A DNA stretch of 64,000 nucleotides, taken from Eudromia elegans. Lineage: Eukaryota > Chordata > Aves > Tinamiformes > Tinamidae. Under the pieces are notes generated by a model, which saw only the letters and a program-made list of their open reading frames with translations, was not told the origin of the DNA and made no database searches. This document shows, in pieces, positions 60,601 to 64,000 of the stretch. Each line of letters opens with the position of its first letter. Position 1 is the first letter of the stretch. The DNA lies in NCBI GenBank assembly GCA_003342815.1, contig PTEX01000011.1, positions 4,625,889 to 4,689,888 on the forward strand. Reading direction: 5' to 3'. A program made the translations under genes and the position numbers.

Positions 60601-62760
60601 GAAAGTTCATCACAGTCGTGCAGGGCTTCTAGCACCAGCTGCAGATCCTTCCTTCCAAAGTGCACTATATAATGAATTTAAAATCCAAGTAACAACAAAT
60701 GGCATAAATAATTTCTTTGCCAGAATTGGAACAAAGTTCATTTTTTCTTTGTAAATATCTTTTTATACTGATTTTTCATGAACCTTTCAATATTTAATGA
60801 AATTATGTGATTTCTGTTTTTTAAAGGATTTTTTATTTCTATAGTTACCATTTTTTAAATTTAGCCCAAGTAACCCATGAATCATTGTAATGTAAAAAGA
60901 AAAATGGTTCTACTTTAATAACGTAGCTAAGAAGATATTTCCTAACCTCTAAGAAAACACTTCAGAAACACTTATAAAGAATAATCCTTATCAGGGATAT
61001 GTCACATTACTGTGGAGAAGAGATGTGTTANTAGGATTTTGTAAGCTAGGCTTCAGCCCATTTATTTTCTGAATTTTGTGGCTCCTTATGACGAGAGCAG
61101 AGAACTGCAGAGCTCCCAGGTAACGCTGCCTTAAGTGGCGTTTTTAAGAATGACTGAAATTTGTTCTTCTCCAAGCACGGTGTTTACTTTTGATATTCAG
61201 GGTTCTCCAGATAATACTTGCTACTGCACTTACCGTTTGAGTCAAGAAACTTCCTTTAGCATTGCTGAAACCCGTGCGCTTTATTGATTTGAGATGTAAG
61301 AAATTGTATGCGAAAAGTTTGGGTATTTTGCCTAGTTCTAAACAAGAAAGGCTAACATCAGTTTTGACAACAAACAAAACCAGGTTTTGTTCTATCGGTT
61401 ATGTTTAAAAGATTCCAATTTCAAACCAAACACAAGTTGTGGTTATTCTGTCAGATATTTATATAGCCACTGGGGCGCCATAGTTATGCACCGCATACAT
61501 CATTGTATTTTTAAAATGTACTTAATGAACATTTTTTCTTTTCTGGTAACTACTTCATTGCCTTAAATGAATGCATTCCAATAGAATTTGTAACAAATGA
61601 GCACTTTGTGTTTGCATTAATGCCAAACACGTTTAACAAATTTTTAACAAGGAACACTGGCAAAAAGCCAAACTCCTAGAGGGACACTGAAGGAATGCTA
61701 TAAATTTAAACTGGATTTTACCTTTTCACTCAGCTCAACAAGTGTCTGAGGTGTCTTTGGCATCTCAGTATTGGAAGTTTTCAACTTAGGCTGGATAGCA
61801 CTTTATGTCTTAATTGTTGGCCTCCGTTGATAAAGACCTTCACATCAATAGAGCAGGCTTTAACAGGACACGTGCTGTAGTAGCAGCTGTTTCTGCACTC
61901 TAAAATCTTCTTTTGGCAAGAAATAGGCCAGGAGGAAGTAGCAATAACAGTGTTTGTTGGTGGGGTTGTAATGACAGAGAAGCGAGGCGTGGGGATGCCC
62001 TGCCGTGTTATGATCTTGCCCCGCGCAGTGGCCAGCGCGCTGGTAGGTGCACCCGACCTAGAGCGGCAAACTTCGGGACTGATCATAGCTAGAAGTGCAC
62101 ATCAGAGGCAGGGGCAAAGCAGCCCACACGTTGCCAGTGGCCCGAGGTCTCAACTTGCACCGAAGCCACAAGGAGTTTTTTTGGCTGGCTTTAACATCTG
62201 GGGGGATTCCGTAGAGGTTGGGTTATGCCCACAAAGTAGATGCCGTTACAGACCTGGGGAATCACCTAGGCTGTAATACATGTTCATATTAAAAGTGTTA
62301 CAAGTAGCTGCACAAACCACATGCTTGCTCTCTGCTTGTAACTTAATATATTAATTTATTTTTTACTGTGTTATTTCAGTTTTAATCAAATGCAGGAACT
62401 AAAAACTAATGATACTTAGCACTCATCCAAGACTATTAAGGCACATTACAAAACTTAAGCCTAGGAGATGCTTGTGAAAAGCTTGATATTATCCCTGCTA
62501 TAGTGAAGGGCACAAATACTAGGCACAGCAAAAAGGATGTGACTTTGGTCACACAGGGAGCCAGAATTCAGAACAGCCATGCCGAGGGCTTTGTCCTAAT
62601 GCTGTCATTTTTTTTTCATGGCTTTGGACAGAGTGAAGTCAAAATGAAGCATGCCTTTTTTTTCTTTAATATCTTTAAGATTTCGTTGCCAGGAAATCAC
62701 ATGAGAGTTTATAAGTTGTTCTAACCTTATTTTTGAATGACTACTTCTCAATGCTGTTAT
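54691..62760. other. Gene-free DNA, GC-richer patches at 57.7-58.4 and 59.4-59.8 kb
   Basis: No gene is supported. The two GC-richer patches have overlapping open frames of 130-144 codons on both strands (+ 57991-58389; minus 59381-59815; + 59412-59840) with no recognisable domain, which suggests composition rather than coding. Stretches around 58900-59040 and 59840-60120 are unusually rich in complete factor motifs (for example TGCTGAGTCA at 60097-60106) and could be conserved non-coding elements. Confidence 0.45.
61741..61815 (+). mobile_element. Possible old CR1 3' fragment
   Basis: TTGGAAGTTTTCAACTTAGGCTGGATAGCACTTTA resembles the CR1 segment GGAGGTTTTCAAGGCCAGGCTGGATGGGGCTTTG. Nothing downstream matches the CR1 tail, so the assignment is tentative. 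Confidence 0.35.
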
Positions 62761-62769
62761 TTATTTCCA

Positions 62770-63110
62770 GAAAATGAAATAATTTCACTTAATTTGTTTT
62801 TATTGCGGAGCAGGAAACGGAGGAATTTGCTCTGACAGCTCTTTTAAAGATGTCACATTATAATGGAGGCGTCTTGTTATAGATTAGGGAAACATCCTAA
62901 TCCTTAGGGCAGAAATAGCCCTAACAGCTTTTCATTAATGATATCCTTCTCTGCTGGCATTTGGTCAGATACCAATTGCTTGCTCTAAAGTGGCTATTCC
63001 CTCTCTTTCTGCCTCACTAATTACCGTATCAGTTGTTGGCCTTTTATGTAGGTACCATGTGTAACAGGTTAGGAGAGGGCAATTTAGGCCTATGTGAATG
63101 GGTATCTGTT
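62770..63110. promoter_or_regulatory. Candidate enhancer with nested inverted repeats and K50-homeodomain sites
   Basis: GATTAGG (62882-62888) pairs with CCTAATC (62896-62902). Immediately after, TTAGGGC (62904-62910) pairs with GCCCTAA (62918-62924). The first pair contains GATTA/TAATCC cores of the OTX/PITX/CRX type, and TTCATTAATGAT follows at about 62931. The next 150 bases contain further homeodomain-type (CTAATTACC) and other full motifs. This looks like a conserved developmental enhancer, but no alignment was available. Confidence 0.35.
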
Positions 63111-64000
63111 TTTGTATCTGNGTGCTTGTTGCAAACATTTGGAAAGCATATGGAGCATAATAGACATTAACCCAGATGTCAAAAATAGCCTACATTTTAC
63201 TACTGTTATTAAACAGTTTCCCCTTTAACCCCTTTGTGTTTACCCACCCTCTCCCAGCTTGTTTCTGCAAATCACTGCTGAGAGGAAAGGATTGGAGGTA
63301 AAATGTAGTAATCAGGCAGGTGTCTTTATCCAAAGGGAAAACAATCTGAACAAATATTTGTGGGCTACTACACTTTTATATCTTCACATCCTTCTGCTGT
63401 TTTCATTGACTGCTATCTAANGGCCTCTCAGGTGCCAAACTCACAAGATATTAGTTTCGGCTGGAGCACTGCTGAACATCATGCCCAATGTACGTTACCA
63501 AATTTTATTTCTACTTTGGAGGTTCAGTGACCTGTACCAAGTACAACATCGCAGGAATAAATATAAATTTAATTTACTCGGCCTCAGTTGGTATTTGACA
63601 GCAATATCCTTTTATATATTTATTTGACTTACTTGAGAAATACTTTGCATTTCCTACCTGCGGTGAACAAGTTTTTGTTACACTTCCAATGCATATATGG
63701 TTTCCTGAAGAATGGGTGGTTGAATGGGCGGCGGGGTTTGTTCAGGAGGTTCATTCTCTGCTAAAACCCCAGTGAAAAGTTGGGAGCAAGCCAGAGAGCA
63801 ATTGCATTTGTTGCTCTCTCTTCAGTTGGACTCTTTAGTCTGGGTTCTTATTTTTAAGAGTATAAATGAGTGTTAATTACAGAGGAACTTCAGCTTGTAA
63901 AATATCAAGTGTATTGAAGATTTGCTGTGATTATGATTTAGTGAACCTGTTAAAAAAATAGACATTTTTGTGCTAAGGTTTCTGGAATGTACTCTCCTCG
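63111..64000. other. Gene-free right end of window
   Basis: Two ambiguous bases (63121, 63421) and no gene, RNA or repeat that I can support. Confidence 0.5.

Noticed and set aside
1-64000. Endogenous retrovirus, LTR element, Polinton, CRISPR array, rRNA or structured RNA gene
   Set aside because: I looked for long terminal repeats, retroviral protein motifs, regularly spaced repeats and ribosomal signatures and saw none. The only mobile elements I can support are CR1 fragments.

Overview
This window is nuclear vertebrate DNA, most likely from a bird. It holds two compact intron-containing genes in GC-rich islands, separated and followed by AT-rich non-coding DNA. The interspersed repeats I can recognise are CR1 LINE fragments with the avian 3' end (short repeats of the ATTCTRTG type). 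There is no operon-like layout and no sign of bacterial or phage DNA. I cannot name the species from sequence alone.

Layout: 1-2.1 kb is AT-rich flank. At 2.2-4.15 kb lies CIAO2B (FAM96B/MIP18) on the + strand, rebuilt here as five coding exons for a 162-residue protein of the cytosolic iron-sulfur assembly targeting complex. From 4.15 to 17.4 kb there is intergenic DNA with one small CR1 tail. At 17.4-21 kb lies RRAD on the + strand, with a CpG-rich promoter, a non-coding first exon and four coding exons for a 297-residue RGK-family GTPase. From 21 to 64 kb I find no gene. That stretch carries three sizeable avian CR1 fragments (29.8, 36.5 and 39.8 kb), an older reptile-like CR1 relic (54.3 kb), a diverged 186-bp tandem duplication (29.47 kb), several simple repeats and a few blocks that look like regulatory elements by eye.

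CIAO2B followed by RRAD on the same strand matches the order I recall in human 16q22.1, so this is conserved linkage. The two genes have unrelated jobs: Fe-S protein maturation in all cells, and control of calcium channels and growth in muscle and heart.

The most striking sequence observation is in CIAO2B. Its first intron fits a minor-spliceosome (U12-type) AT-AC intron, with an ATATCC donor, an AC acceptor and a TTCCT-type branch site. The next intron is only 73 nt and has a GC donor. No GT-AG choice rebuilds the conserved protein as cleanly. Other points are six 14-bp GC-rich tandem repeats filling most of the RRAD leader intron, and isolated N characters found only after 52.9 kb, which suggests a change in assembly source. 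I did not find a convincing new biological system.
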